35,846 nt of DNA from an uncultured Helicobacter sp. (GTDB lineage Bacteria; Campylobacterota; Campylobacteria; Campylobacterales; Helicobacteraceae), in the NCBI GenBank assembly GCA_947177485.1, contig CAMWUR010000021.1:1-35846 (forward strand), given 5' to 3'. The notes under the pieces are model-generated. The model searched no databases. It worked only from the letters and a program-made list of their open reading frames with translations, and had not been told where the DNA came from. Positions 17,260-24,122 of this stretch are shown piece by piece; positions within the stretch are counted from its first letter, which is position 1, and each line of letters begins with the position of its first letter. The position numbers were made by a program, and so were the translations under genes.

Positions 17260-17526
17260 CTAGAAAGGGAAATCGGGAATCATATTGATAAGGCGCGTGG
17301 TGAAGTCGATAAGTAGATTGAGCATCCATGGCATAGTGAGAATCACAACGGCGATGACGGCGAGGATTTTGGGCACAAACGCGAGGATTTGCTCATTGAT
17401 TTGCGTTGTTGCCTGAAAAATGCTCACCATAAGACCAATCATCAATCCCGCGAGCAACATGGGCAACGAGAGTGATAGGGTTAGCTTATAGGTCTCGATA
17501 GCAAGTCGCATGAGCTCTGCTTCCAT
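17260..17526 (-). CDS. fliQ: Flagellar export apparatus protein FliQ
   Basis: FliQ is a small inner-membrane subunit of the flagellar type III export gate, assembled with FliP and FliR. The 88-residue protein has the family's two membrane helices (about 16-38 and 50-73) joined by the conserved loop IFQATTQINEQ, and normal length. The start MEAELMRLAIETYK aligns with the family start from memory; AGGAG lies 12 bases upstream of the ATG, longer than usual. A candidate -10 box is at 17559-17564. It is followed directly by murB. Confidence 0.96.
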   Translation of the reverse strand: MEAELMRLAIETYKLTLSLSLPMLLAGLMIGLMVSIFQATTQINEQILAFVPKILAVIAVVILTMPWMLNLLIDFTTRLINMIPDFPF

Positions 17527-17558
17527 AGATGTGTGGCTTCTCCTGAAAAATTCCGCTC

Positions 17559-17564
17559 ATCATA
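17559..17564 (-). promoter_or_regulatory. Candidate -10 box for fliQ-murB
   Basis: The minus strand reads TATGAT about 33 bases upstream of the fliQ ATG, in a TTTATGGTATGATG context. No -35, no sigma-54 (GG/GC) and no sigma-28 pattern were seen nearby. Confidence 0.35.
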
Positions 17565-17762
17565 CCATAAAATCACCAATTATGAGAGATGTTTTGTGTC
17601 AAAGTGGAAACTCGTTGATGCGTGATGTTGCACGCCCCGCTTTCCTGCTTGCAGGGGGACTTTCTCACAATCTTGAAGTTGAATCAAAAGCAAATGTCGC
17701 ATGATTAAGGGAAAAATGATATGATTGCGCCAAAAAAGTCGTATGCCGCTTGCGTTCGTTGA

Positions 17763-17852
17763 TGTTATTGTGAGTGTAAGCGAAGTAATCGAACGTGTTT
17801 AACGTTCGAGGACGGTGGATTGCTATGCCTGCTTTGCGGGCTCGCAATGACA
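17763..17852. repeat. 90-bp interspersed inverted-repeat element, copy 2
   Basis: The ends are TGTTATTGTGAG (17763-17774) and CTCGCAATGACA (17841-17852); the second is the inverted repeat of the first at 10 of 12 positions. Length and internal blocks (CGAAGTAATC; GATTGC-ATGC) match the copy at 2515-2604. The TGTCATTGCGAG-type end is shared by dispersed repeats in several unrelated bacteria, from memory. Confidence 0.7.
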
Positions 17853-17893
17853 GAAACTAGAATCTTGAACGATTCTCAAACAATACTTTCAGT

Positions 17894-17952
17894 TCGGAGG
17901 CACGGCTTCAGTCGCACATATTGAATGCGTGCGGTTGAAATCGCACCTCCGA
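17894..17952. repeat. Long imperfect hairpin with 24-base arms
   Basis: The arms at 17894-17917 (TCGGAGGCACGGCTTCAGTC...) and 17929-17952 (...TTGAAATCGCACCTCCGA) pair over 24 positions with three mismatches and three G-T pairs on the plus strand, around an 11-base loop. No U-run follows, so it is not an ordinary terminator. It resembles dispersed palindromic repeats. Confidence 0.65.
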
Positions 17953-18013
17953 TGAATATGGCAAAATCACAGCAAATGCGTTTCGCGTTTGCGATTCAAA
18001 ATGAGGAGAAAAT

Positions 18014-18235
18014 ATGAAACTGATTGTTAATGGCGAAGATAAAGAGCACAATGCACCTTTGAGTGTGAGCGAATTGCTCAAACGTGAAAATGTTCAAATG
18101 CCCGAAACCGTGAGCGTGCAGCTCAATGAAGAATTTGTGGCGCAAGAGCATTATGCGAGTACGCAACTCAAAGAGGGTGATGTCATCAATTTTCTATACT
18201 TCATGGGCGGTGGTAGCTTTTGCGGCTTTTTCTAG
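18014..18235 (+). CDS. ThiS-like sulfur carrier protein with residues beyond the Gly-Gly end
   Basis: This is a 73-residue ubiquitin-fold protein of the ThiS/MoaD kind: MKLIVNGEDKEH at the start, the SVSELL helix, VSVQLNEEFV, and LKEGDVINFLYFMGGG near the end. In ThiS the C-terminal Gly is adenylated and thiocarboxylated by a ThiF-type enzyme; such an enzyme is encoded two genes downstream (19099-19902). Here seven residues (SFCGFF after GGG, counting one further Ser) follow the glycines, so trimming by a protease would be needed, as known for HcyS and CysO carriers. The ATG has GAGGAG six bases upstream. The 3' end overlaps the lipoprotein gene by 16 bases. It may serve thiamine thiazole or protein-thiocarboxylate-dependent methionine/cysteine synthesis; no thiG is adjacent. 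Confidence 0.8.
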   Translation: MKLIVNGEDKEHNAPLSVSELLKRENVQMPETVSVQLNEEFVAQEHYASTQLKEGDVINFLYFMGGGSFCGFF

Positions 18236-19089
18236 GGGTTGTGTTGGTGTTGTGGCTTGTGGGCTGCCAAAGCGAGCCCGAGCCTCCAGTATGGTATTTT
18301 GAGCCTCCAAAACTCTCGCATAGTCAGCACAATCTCTATGGCTATGGCAGCGCAGAGGACGAGCAGCTCGCCAAAGCGCGCGCGCTCGAAGACATTCGCG
18401 CACAGCTCGTCCTTTCGTTGCAGACACAGATTCAGCGCGGCAGATATGATGATTTTGCCGATTCTAAGCCTGCCGATATTGTGCCGCAAATCGAGCTTGA
18501 CAATGCGAATGTACGTTTTGCCAATGTCGCGCATAAGCAGGGAGTGTATTATATTCGCGCCGAGATTCCTAAGAAAATCATTATCCAATCCCTGCAAAAA
18601 AGCTACCAATGGGCTTTGCGGCACACAAGCTCCGAGCCCTCATGTGCAGCGCCCAAAGGAGCGGGGATAAAAGGGGATTCGCGCGTGATTCAAAGCGCGT
18701 TGCTGCTCCAAGCGCTTGGCGAAACCCCGCCAGAATTGCCCGCAAAAGAATCGCGGGTTGTGTCGATGAGCCTGCAACTTGCTGTGAGTGATATGCGCTA
18801 TGCCGATATGGTGCGCAAATCTCTCGAGAGCGTACTCAAAGAGTTCTATGAGCCATCGGATTCCGCGCCAAACATCATGCGCGCTGATGTGAAAATCGAA
18901 CATGGCACGAAAGGTTCGGTCATGCAGGCGCTTGTTATGGTGCGCGATTGCAAGGGTAGGGTCGTCAAAGAATGGCGACTAAGCTCGGTGCATAGCTCAA
19001 GGGGTCCTTATGAGAATACGCGCTATAATGCGCGCCAAATTGCTAAGGATTTGCGCACAAAGCTGCAAAAATGGGCAGACTCGGAATAA
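18220..19089 (+). CDS. LPP20-like lipoprotein
   Basis: This is a 289-residue lipoprotein: signal peptide MRLFLGVVLVLWLVGC with the lipidated Cys at residue 16. The following domain (YGYGSAEDEQLAKARALEDIRAQL...) resembles the LPP20/FlgP type of Campylobacterota outer-membrane lipoproteins, some of which serve the flagellar apparatus. The C-terminal half contains a repeat-like ARQIAKDLRTKLQKW end and two cysteines. The start is a TTG at 18220 inside the last codons of the thiS-like gene; it has no strong ribosome binding site, so translation probably depends on coupling. No better start retains the Arg before the hydrophobic core. It is followed after nine bases by the ThiF/MoeB gene. Family assignment is moderate. 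Confidence 0.7.
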   Translation: MRLFLGVVLVLWLVGCQSEPEPPVWYFEPPKLSHSQHNLYGYGSAEDEQLAKARALEDIRAQLVLSLQTQIQRGRYDDFADSKPADIVPQIELDNANVRFANVAHKQGVYYIRAEIPKKIIIQSLQKSYQWALRHTSSEPSCAAPKGAGIKGDSRVIQSALLLQALGETPPELPAKESRVVSMSLQLAVSDMRYADMVRKSLESVLKEFYEPSDSAPNIMRADVKIEHGTKGSVMQALVMVRDCKGRVVKEWRLSSVHSSRGPYENTRYNARQIAKDLRTKLQKWADSE

Positions 19090-19098
19090 AGGAACACG

Positions 19099-19902
19099 AT
19101 GGAATGGACAGATGAACGATTAGAACGTTATTCGCGCCATATTATCTTGCAAGATGTGGGCGTGGAAGGGCAAGAGAAAATCGCAAATGCAAAAGTTTTG
19201 ATTATTGGTGCAGGGGGGCTTGGTGCGCCTGTTGCTCTCTATCTAGCCGCTGCTGGTGTGGGGACAATCGGCATTGTTGATGCTGATGTGGTTGATAGGA
19301 GCAATTTGCAGCGGCAAGTGATTCACACAACGCCCGAAATTGGTGTGGCGAAGGTACTCTCTGCTAAGGCAAAAATGCAGGCAATCAACCCCGATGTTAC
19401 GATAAACACCTATCAAGAAATGCTCGTGAGCGCCAATATCCTCGACATTCTTGCACCCTATGATTTTGTTGTCGATGGCACAGACAATTTCGCAGCAAAA
19501 TTTCTGATTAACGATGCGTGCGTGCTTGCCAACAAAACCTATTCGCATGGCGGAATCTTGCGCTTTTCGGGGCAGACGATGAGTATCAAGCCAAAGCAAA
19601 GCGCCTGCTATGCATGCGTGTTTGACCGCCCGCCGCCCGCAAACGCCGTGCCCACATGCTCCACAGCCGGAATATTGGGCGCTGTGGCAGGAATGCTCGG
19701 CACGATTCAAGCCGCAGAAATCCTCAAACTCATCATCGGAATCGGCGAGCCGCTGTTTGACCGACTCTTGAGCTTCGAGGCGAAGAGCATGACATTTCGG
19801 AGTGTGAAGCTAAAGCGGAATCCCAAATGCCGCGTATGCGGTGAAAACGGCATTTCGGCGCTCAAAGACTACGAACAACCCGTTTGTGACGTGAAAAAAT
19901 GA
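19099..19902 (+). CDS. E1-like adenylyltransferase ThiF/MoeB/HesA family
   Basis: This is a 267-residue cytoplasmic enzyme that adenylates the C-terminal Gly of a ThiS- or MoaD-type carrier protein. It shows the nucleotide-binding GAGGLG (37-42), the RSNLQRQ segment (67-73), the magnesium-binding DGTDN (126-130), zinc ligands C170/C173 and C244/C247, and the candidate catalytic Cys 187 in PTCSTAG. No rhodanese domain is present. It lies in one operon with the ThiS-like carrier, which is its likely partner; whether the product feeds thiamine, molybdopterin or methionine synthesis cannot be settled here. The ATG at 19099 has an AAGGA about six bases upstream. It overlaps the next gene by four bases (ATGA). 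Confidence 0.92.
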   Translation: MEWTDERLERYSRHIILQDVGVEGQEKIANAKVLIIGAGGLGAPVALYLAAAGVGTIGIVDADVVDRSNLQRQVIHTTPEIGVAKVLSAKAKMQAINPDVTINTYQEMLVSANILDILAPYDFVVDGTDNFAAKFLINDACVLANKTYSHGGILRFSGQTMSIKPKQSACYACVFDRPPPANAVPTCSTAGILGAVAGMLGTIQAAEILKLIIGIGEPLFDRLLSFEAKSMTFRSVKLKRNPKCRVCGENGISALKDYEQPVCDVKK

Positions 19903-20174
19903 AACCACAAAAAGCCGCTGCACTCGCCTATAACAAAGAAGTCGACCGCGCACCAAAGGTTGTTGCTAAAGGCAAGGGATTTATCGCCGAGAAAATCATT
20001 CAAAAGGCAAAAGAGTTCGATGTGCCTTTATTTCAAAATGAAATGTTGGTGGATTCATTGCTTGCCACAGAGCTGGATACGGAGATTCCACCTGCACTCT
20101 ATCAAGCTGTTTTGGAAGTCTTTGTGTGGCTGTATAAAAGCGAGCAAAAGGCAAAGCTAAGTGGTGAATCCTAA
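19899..20174 (+). CDS. FlhB C-terminal-domain-like protein (FlhX type)
   Basis: This is a 91-residue cytoplasmic protein equivalent to the part of FlhB that follows its NPTH self-cleavage site. It opens like that domain (AAALAYNKEVDRAPKVVAKGKG) and contains PLFQNEMLVDSLL and the IPPALYQAVLEVFVWLYK helix. H. pylori has a similar free-standing domain (HP1575/FlhX), reported to substitute for the FlhB C-terminal part in export-substrate switching. The cleavage motif itself is absent. It overlaps the adenylyltransferase gene as ATGA and ends inside a terminator hairpin, so it is the last gene of the thiS-like operon. Confidence 0.88.
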   Translation: MKPQKAAALAYNKEVDRAPKVVAKGKGFIAEKIIQKAKEFDVPLFQNEMLVDSLLATELDTEIPPALYQAVLEVFVWLYKSEQKAKLSGES

Positions 20175-20189
20175 CGGATTCTTGTTTTT
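20166..20189 (+). terminator. Rho-independent terminator after the thiS-like operon
   Basis: GAATCC-TAAC-GGATTC forms a perfect 6-bp stem with a 4-base loop, followed by TTGTTTTT. It overlaps the stop codon of the FlhB-like gene (TAA at 20172-20174) and separates the operon from thrS. Confidence 0.6.
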
Positions 20190-20203
20190 CAGGTTTTTTG
20201 TGC

Positions 20204-20209
20204 TAGAAT
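20204..20209 (+). promoter_or_regulatory. Candidate extended -10 promoter for thrS
   Basis: TGCTAGAAT (extended -10) lies directly downstream of the terminator and 33 bases before the thrS ATG at 20243. No consensus -35 is seen. The same string stands upstream of the metallophosphoesterase gene on the other strand. Confidence 0.5.
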
Positions 20210-20242
20210 AGAAGAATTTATACGCGAGTTTCAGGACACAGA

Positions 20243-22060
20243 ATGCAGCCTATTGGTATCAAATATCACAATCAAATCTATGACACACAGACGCTAGAAG
20301 AGCAAGGAATCAGCTTGGACAAGGGTGAGCCCATTGCGTTTGATAATTCTCCAGATGCACTCGAGATTATTCGCCATTCATGTGCGCATCTTATGGCACA
20401 GGCTATCAAGGAACTCTATGGTGATGTGCAATTTTTTGTGGGTCCTGTCGTGCAAGAGGGATTCTATTATGACTTCAGAGTGCAACAAAAGATTGGCGAA
20501 GAGGATTTGCCCAAAATCGAAAAAAAGATGAAAGACATCGCTAAGAAGGGTGCAAAGATTCAAAAAATTTCCTTGCCCCGCGCTGATGTTGTTGCGAGGT
20601 TTGGTGGCGATGACCTCAAGCAGGCTGTGCTTTCGCGGTTGCATGATGAGCAATTATCCATTTACCAACAAGGCGATTTTGAAGATTTATGCCGCGGACC
20701 TCATCTGCCTGATGTCTCGCTTTTGCGCGCATTCAAACTGACAAAAATCGCCGGCGCCTACATCGGCGGCGATGAGAACACCGAAATGCTCACGCGAATC
20801 TATGGCATTGCCTTTGCCGACAAAGAATCGCTCGCACAATATCTCCATCAGCTCGAGGAAGCAAAGAAGCGCGACCATCGCAAAGTGGGCGCCGAAATGG
20901 GGCTTTTTGCATTTGATGAAAGCATTGGCGCGGGGTTACCCTTGTGGCTGCCCGCAGGTGCGCGGTTGCGCCGCAAACTCGAGGCACTCATGACAGACGC
21001 ACATATTCGCCGTGAATACGAGCCTGTGCGTGGTCCAGAGATTTTGCGCAGCGATTTGTGGAAAACCAGCGGGCATTATCAAAACTATGGCGAAAATATG
21101 TATTTCACGCACATCGATGAGCTTGAATATGGAATCAAGCCCATGAATTGTGTGGGGCATATCAAAGTCTATGCGCATGATATTCGCAGTTATCGTGATT
21201 TGCCGTTGCGATTCTATGAATATGGCGTGGTGCATCGCCATGAAAAAAGTGGTGTGTTGCATGGGCTCTTGCGCGTGCGCGAATTCACGCAAGATGATGC
21301 GCATATTTTTTGCATGCCCGAACAAATCCAAGATGAGGTGGTGCAGATTGTTGGATTTGCAAAAGACATTATGAGCGCCTTTGGGTTTGAATATGAGTTT
21401 GAGCTTTCGACTCGTCCCGAGAAATCGATTGGTGATGATGCCGTATGGGAAAAGGCGACAAAGGCGCTCCACAATGCGCTTGCGCAAATGGATTTACCCT
21501 ATGGTGTCGATGAGGGCGGTGGTGCATTTTATGGACCAAAGATTGACATCAAAATCACCGATGCGATTGGACGTAAATGGCAATGTGGGACGATTCAGGT
21601 GGATATGAATCTGCCCGAACGTTTTGCGCTTGAATATGTCGCCGAGGACAATACCCACAAACGCCCGGTGATGTTACACCGCGCAATTTTGGGGTCTTTT
21701 GAGCGATTCATCGCGATTCTCACGGAACACTATGGCGGCGAATTTCCGCTTTTCATTGCTCCAACGCAGGCTGTGATTATTCCAATCACAGAATCTCAAC
21801 ATGATTATGCGCGCCAGATTCACAAAGAGCTCACTGCCGTAGGTGCTTATGCGACAATGAATCTCAAGGCAGAAACATTGAACAAAAAAATCCGCACAGC
21901 TGAAAAAGAACGTGTGCCTTTGATACTTGTTTTGGGGGAAAAAGAGGCGCAAAATAACAGCATTGCAGTGCGCGACCGCAGAACTAAAGAACAATATGAT
22001 GCGGACAAAGATGTCTTTATCCAATCCATCAAGGAGAAAATGAATGAGGTTTGCTTTTGA
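20243..22060 (+). CDS. thrS: Threonyl-tRNA synthetase
   Basis: ThrS charges tRNA-Thr with threonine. The 605-residue protein has a reduced N-terminal TGS region, the editing domain with HSCAHL (metal ligands, about residues 45-50) and CRGPHLP, the class II catalytic core with motif 2 ([20 protein letters not shown]), the zinc-binding MNCVGH (Cys) and motif 3 ([11 protein letters not shown]), and a C-terminal anticodon-binding domain. Its length is close to that of H. pylori ThrS. The ATG at 20243 has AGGA six bases upstream. It starts the conserved thrS-infC-rpmI-rplT cluster and overlaps the beginning of infC by four bases. Confidence 0.98.
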   Translation: MQPIGIKYHNQIYDTQTLEEQGISLDKGEPIAFDNSPDALEIIRHSCAHLMAQAIKELYGDVQFFVGPVVQEGFYYDFRVQQKIGEEDLPKIEKKMKDIAKKGAKIQKISLPRADVVARFGGDDLKQAVLSRLHDEQLSIYQQGDFEDLCRGPHLPDVSLLRAFKLTKIAGAYIGGDENTEMLTRIYGIAFADKESLAQYLHQLEEAKKRDHRKVGAEMGLFAFDESIGAGLPLWLPAGARLRRKLEALMTDAHIRREYEPVRGPEILRSDLWKTSGHYQNYGENMYFTHIDELEYGIKPMNCVGHIKVYAHDIRSYRDLPLRFYEYGVVHRHEKSGVLHGLLRVREFTQDDAHIFCMPEQIQDEVVQIVGFAKDIMSAFGFEYEFELSTRPEKSIGDDAVWEKATKALHNALAQMDLPYGVDEGGGAFYGPKIDIKITDAIGRKWQCGTIQVDMNLPERFALEYVAEDNTHKRPVMLHRAILGSFERFIAILTEHYGGEFPLFIAPTQAVIIPITESQHDYARQIHKELTAVGAYATMNLKAETLNKKIRTAEKERVPLILVLGEKEAQNNSIAVRDRRTKEQYDADKDVFIQSIKEKMNEVCF

Positions 22061-22578
22061 GTAAAAATAATGAGACACTTTTAAACGAGCAGATTCGTTT
22101 TAAAGAAGTGCGGTGTTTGGGTGATGATGGGCAACAATATGGGCTGATTTCTTCAAGCGAGGCTCTCAAGATTGCTCAAAATGAGGGAATGGATTTGGTG
22201 CTGATTGCACCCAATGCCAATCCACCTGTGTGCAAGGTAATGGATTACAATAAATTCCGCTATCAGCAAGAAAAAAAGCAAAAAGAAGCAAAAAAGAAAC
22301 AACGTCAGATTGAAATCAAAGAAATCAAACTCTCGGTGAAAATTGCTGCAAATGACATTAGCTACAAAGTCAAGCATGCACGCGAGTTTTTACAAGACGA
22401 TAAACATGTGCAATTTCGCGTTTTTCTCAAAGGACGTGAGGTGAGTTCGCCACAGGCGGGTGTCGAGGTTCTTGAACGTGTGTGGGCGCTTGTCGAAGAT
22501 GTTGGTGTGATGAGCAAAGAGCCAAAAGTCGAAGGGCGCTATGTCAATATGACGGTGATTCCAAAACCCAAGAAATAA
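22057..22578 (+). CDS. infC: Translation initiation factor IF-3
   Basis: IF-3 binds the 30S subunit, prevents premature subunit joining and checks the start codon. The 173-residue protein has the N-terminal domain ([19 protein letters not shown]), a lysine-rich linker ([13 protein letters not shown]) and the C-terminal domain ([37 protein letters not shown]). I chose the TTG at 22057, six bases after GAGGT, giving [12 protein letters not shown]; another TTG at 22051 is worse placed. There is no in-frame ATG before the conserved N-terminus. A rare start codon is well known for infC, because IF-3 discriminates against it and so limits its own synthesis. The start overlaps the thrS stop. Confidence 0.95.
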   Translation: MSKNNETLLNEQIRFKEVRCLGDDGQQYGLISSSEALKIAQNEGMDLVLIAPNANPPVCKVMDYNKFRYQQEKKQKEAKKKQRQIEIKEIKLSVKIAANDISYKVKHAREFLQDDKHVQFRVFLKGREVSSPQAGVEVLERVWALVEDVGVMSKEPKVEGRYVNMTVIPKPKK

Positions 22579-22599
22579 ACAGGCAATCAAGGGGAAAAT

Positions 22600-23439
22600 G
22601 TGGAGAGAACGGCGTCCTCTGATGACTTTTCGCATATTCGCCTAAGTTATATCACGCATTTTTATTGCGACCAAAACAATATCGATTCTGTCGTGCTGTT
22701 ATTGCGTAAATATGAAACCTTTGCACCAGATTTGCTCGATTGTGTCGAGTTTGTGATTGTCGATGATGGCTCGCCTATCGTCTATGAGATTCCACATTTC
22801 AATCTCAATTTGCGTTGGATTAAAATTAATGAAAATATCGCATGGAATCAAGCAGGCGCGCGGAATCTCGGCGCTTTATATGCGCATAGCGATTCGATTG
22901 TGCTTGTTGATTTGGATTATGCGCTTTGCGAAGACACAATGCGCTATATGGCTTTTGCACCTCCGTGTGGGCGGTTTTTTTATAAAATTTATCTAAGTGA
23001 TAGCGAGGGCAACCGCCGCCCCGGGCATGTTAATATGTTCTTCTTGAGCCGTGCGCGGTTCATGCGCTTTTTTGGCTATGATGAAAATTTTAGCGGGTAT
23101 TATGGGCGCGAGGATAATCATTTTGTGTTTATCATGCGCCGCCACGGCTGTGCAATGCGTTATTTGCCCGCAAAATATCGCGCGATTGAGCGAAATGTGA
23201 ACCGCGAAAAATCATACCACAACCTCAAACGCGACCGCCAAAGCCCCAACTATGCGCTACTGGAGCGCAAAAAGCAAGAACTCTATGATTATGGCGCAGA
23301 ACATGGCTATTCGCGCAGTTTTTTGAATTTTACTTGGACATTTCTTTCGACACAAAGTCGCGCCACAAAGCCCACACCAAAGCCATGCAAATGGTGGTAT
23401 TATTTATGGTATTGGCGCTTTTTGGTTGGATACGCATAA
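22600..23439 (+). CDS. Glycosyltransferase family 2-like protein
   Basis: This is a 279-residue cytoplasmic protein with a GT-A type fold: EFVIVDDGSP (nucleotide-binding start), INENIAWNQAGARNLG, then VLVDLDYAL, where DLD takes the place of the metal-binding DXD, and YGREDNHF as a likely acceptor-site acidic motif. No membrane segment is seen; the C-terminal part is basic and rich in Trp and Tyr (KWWYYLWYWRF), which could sit at the membrane surface. It probably transfers a sugar to lipooligosaccharide or a glycan; donor and acceptor are unknown. The start is a GTG at 22600 with GGGG five bases upstream. It separates infC from rpmI, which are adjacent in H. pylori. Confidence 0.75.
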   Translation: MERTASSDDFSHIRLSYITHFYCDQNNIDSVVLLLRKYETFAPDLLDCVEFVIVDDGSPIVYEIPHFNLNLRWIKINENIAWNQAGARNLGALYAHSDSIVLVDLDYALCEDTMRYMAFAPPCGRFFYKIYLSDSEGNRRPGHVNMFFLSRARFMRFFGYDENFSGYYGREDNHFVFIMRRHGCAMRYLPAKYRAIERNVNREKSYHNLKRDRQSPNYALLERKKQELYDYGAEHGYSRSFLNFTWTFLSTQSRATKPTPKPCKWWYYLWYWRFLVGYA

Positions 23440-23454
23440 ACACATTTTTTATGC

Positions 23455-23460
23455 TATAAT
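23455..23460 (+). promoter_or_regulatory. Candidate -10 box for rpmI-rplT
   Basis: A perfect TATAAT in ATGCTATAATGCG lies 28 bases before the rpmI ATG. TTGGAT (23426-23431) is too far upstream for a normal -35. The promoter would let the ribosomal genes be expressed independently of thrS and infC. Confidence 0.5.
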
Positions 23461-23487
23461 GCGCCTTTATTTTGTGAAGGAGGAATA

Positions 23488-23682
23488 ATGCCAAAGATGA
23501 AGACCAATCGCGGTGCAGCGAAGCGATTCAAACTCAAAAAGAATCTGATTAAATGCAAATCTGCCTTTAAAAATCATATTCTTACCAAAAAATCGCCCCA
23601 ACGTAAAGCGAATCTAAACGCACCGAAGTATGTGCATGAAACCAATGTTGCACAAGTCAAAAAACTGCTTTGTATGGCATAA
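23488..23682 (+). CDS. rpmI: 50S ribosomal protein L35
   Basis: This is a 64-residue basic ribosomal protein of normal length. It begins [17 protein letters not shown] and contains [14 protein letters not shown], typical of L35. The ATG has a near-perfect AAGGAGG ribosome binding site. It is followed by two tandem hairpins and then rplT, the usual partner gene. Confidence 0.98.
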   Translation: MPKMKTNRGAAKRFKLKKNLIKCKSAFKNHILTKKSPQRKANLNAPKYVHETNVAQVKKLLCMA

Positions 23683-23690
23683 CATCAACC

Positions 23691-23722
23691 CCCTAGCGAT
23701 AGGGAAAGTAGCGATAGGCTAC
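23691..23722 (+). promoter_or_regulatory. Tandem hairpins between rpmI and rplT, possible L20 control site
   Basis: Two perfect 5-bp hairpins lie in tandem: CCCTA-GCGA-TAGGG (23691-23704, a GNRA tetraloop) and GTAGC-GATAG-GCTAC (23708-23722). They share a direct repeat TAGCGATAGG at 23694-23703 and 23709-23718, 15 bases apart. L20 is known to repress its own operon by binding mRNA that mimics its 23S rRNA site. The hairpins are seen; the function is inference. Confidence 0.5.
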
Positions 23723-23752
23723 ACCGACAAACTCTAAGGTAAAGGAAAAACG

Positions 23753-24109
23753 ATGTCTCGAGTCAAAACAGGCGTTGTCAGACGCAGACGACACAAAAAG
23801 ATTCTCAAACTCGCCCGAGGCTTTTATAGCGGGCGCCGCAAACATTTTCGTAAGGCAAAAGAACAGCTTGAACGTAGCCTGTGCTATGCGTTCCGCGACC
23901 GCAAACGTAAAAAACGTGATTTTCGCCGTCTTTGGATTGTGCGAATCAACGCTGCTTGCCGTATCAACAATATCAGCTATTCGCGCTTTATGCATGGGCT
24001 CAAGCTCGCCAAGATTGAGCTTGACCGCAAGATTCTAGCAGATATGGCGATGAACGAGCCCGAAAATTTTGCCAAAGTTGTTGAAGCTGCAAAGCAGGCT
24101 ATCAAATAG
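23753..24109 (+). CDS. rplT: 50S ribosomal protein L20
   Basis: This is a 118-residue basic protein needed for early 50S assembly. The sequence shows the long N-terminal helix ([20 protein letters not shown]), [32 protein letters not shown]-like residues and [20 protein letters not shown], all typical of L20. The ATG has AAAGGA at good spacing. L20 is the usual autoregulator of the rpmI-rplT unit, and tandem hairpins lie just upstream. truB begins 13 bases after the stop. Confidence 0.98.
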   Translation: MSRVKTGVVRRRRHKKILKLARGFYSGRRKHFRKAKEQLERSLCYAFRDRKRKKRDFRRLWIVRINAACRINNISYSRFMHGLKLAKIELDRKILADMAMNEPENFAKVVEAAKQAIK

Positions 24110-24122
24110 TGCAAAGATAGAG

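Larger units (their letters stand above)
17527..18013. other. Gene-free region between divergent fliQ and thiS-like genes
   Basis: These 487 bases hold the fliQ leader, a 90-bp inverted-repeat element (17763-17852), a long imperfect hairpin (17894-17952) and a short hairpin (17972-17980 with 17984-17992) just before the thiS-like ribosome binding site GAGGAG (18003-18008). A possible plus-strand -10 (TATGAT, 17720-17725) lies left of the repeats. Open frames crossing the region are repeat translations and not convincing. No TPP riboswitch core (CTGAGA) was found. Confidence 0.65.

Noticed and set aside
17665-17847. 60-codon minus-strand frame between fliQ and the thiS-like gene
   Set aside because: Most of it is translation of the 90-bp interspersed repeat.
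17953-18013. TPP riboswitch before the thiS-like gene
   Set aside because: The conserved CTGAGA core and its partner segments are absent; only a short hairpin is present.
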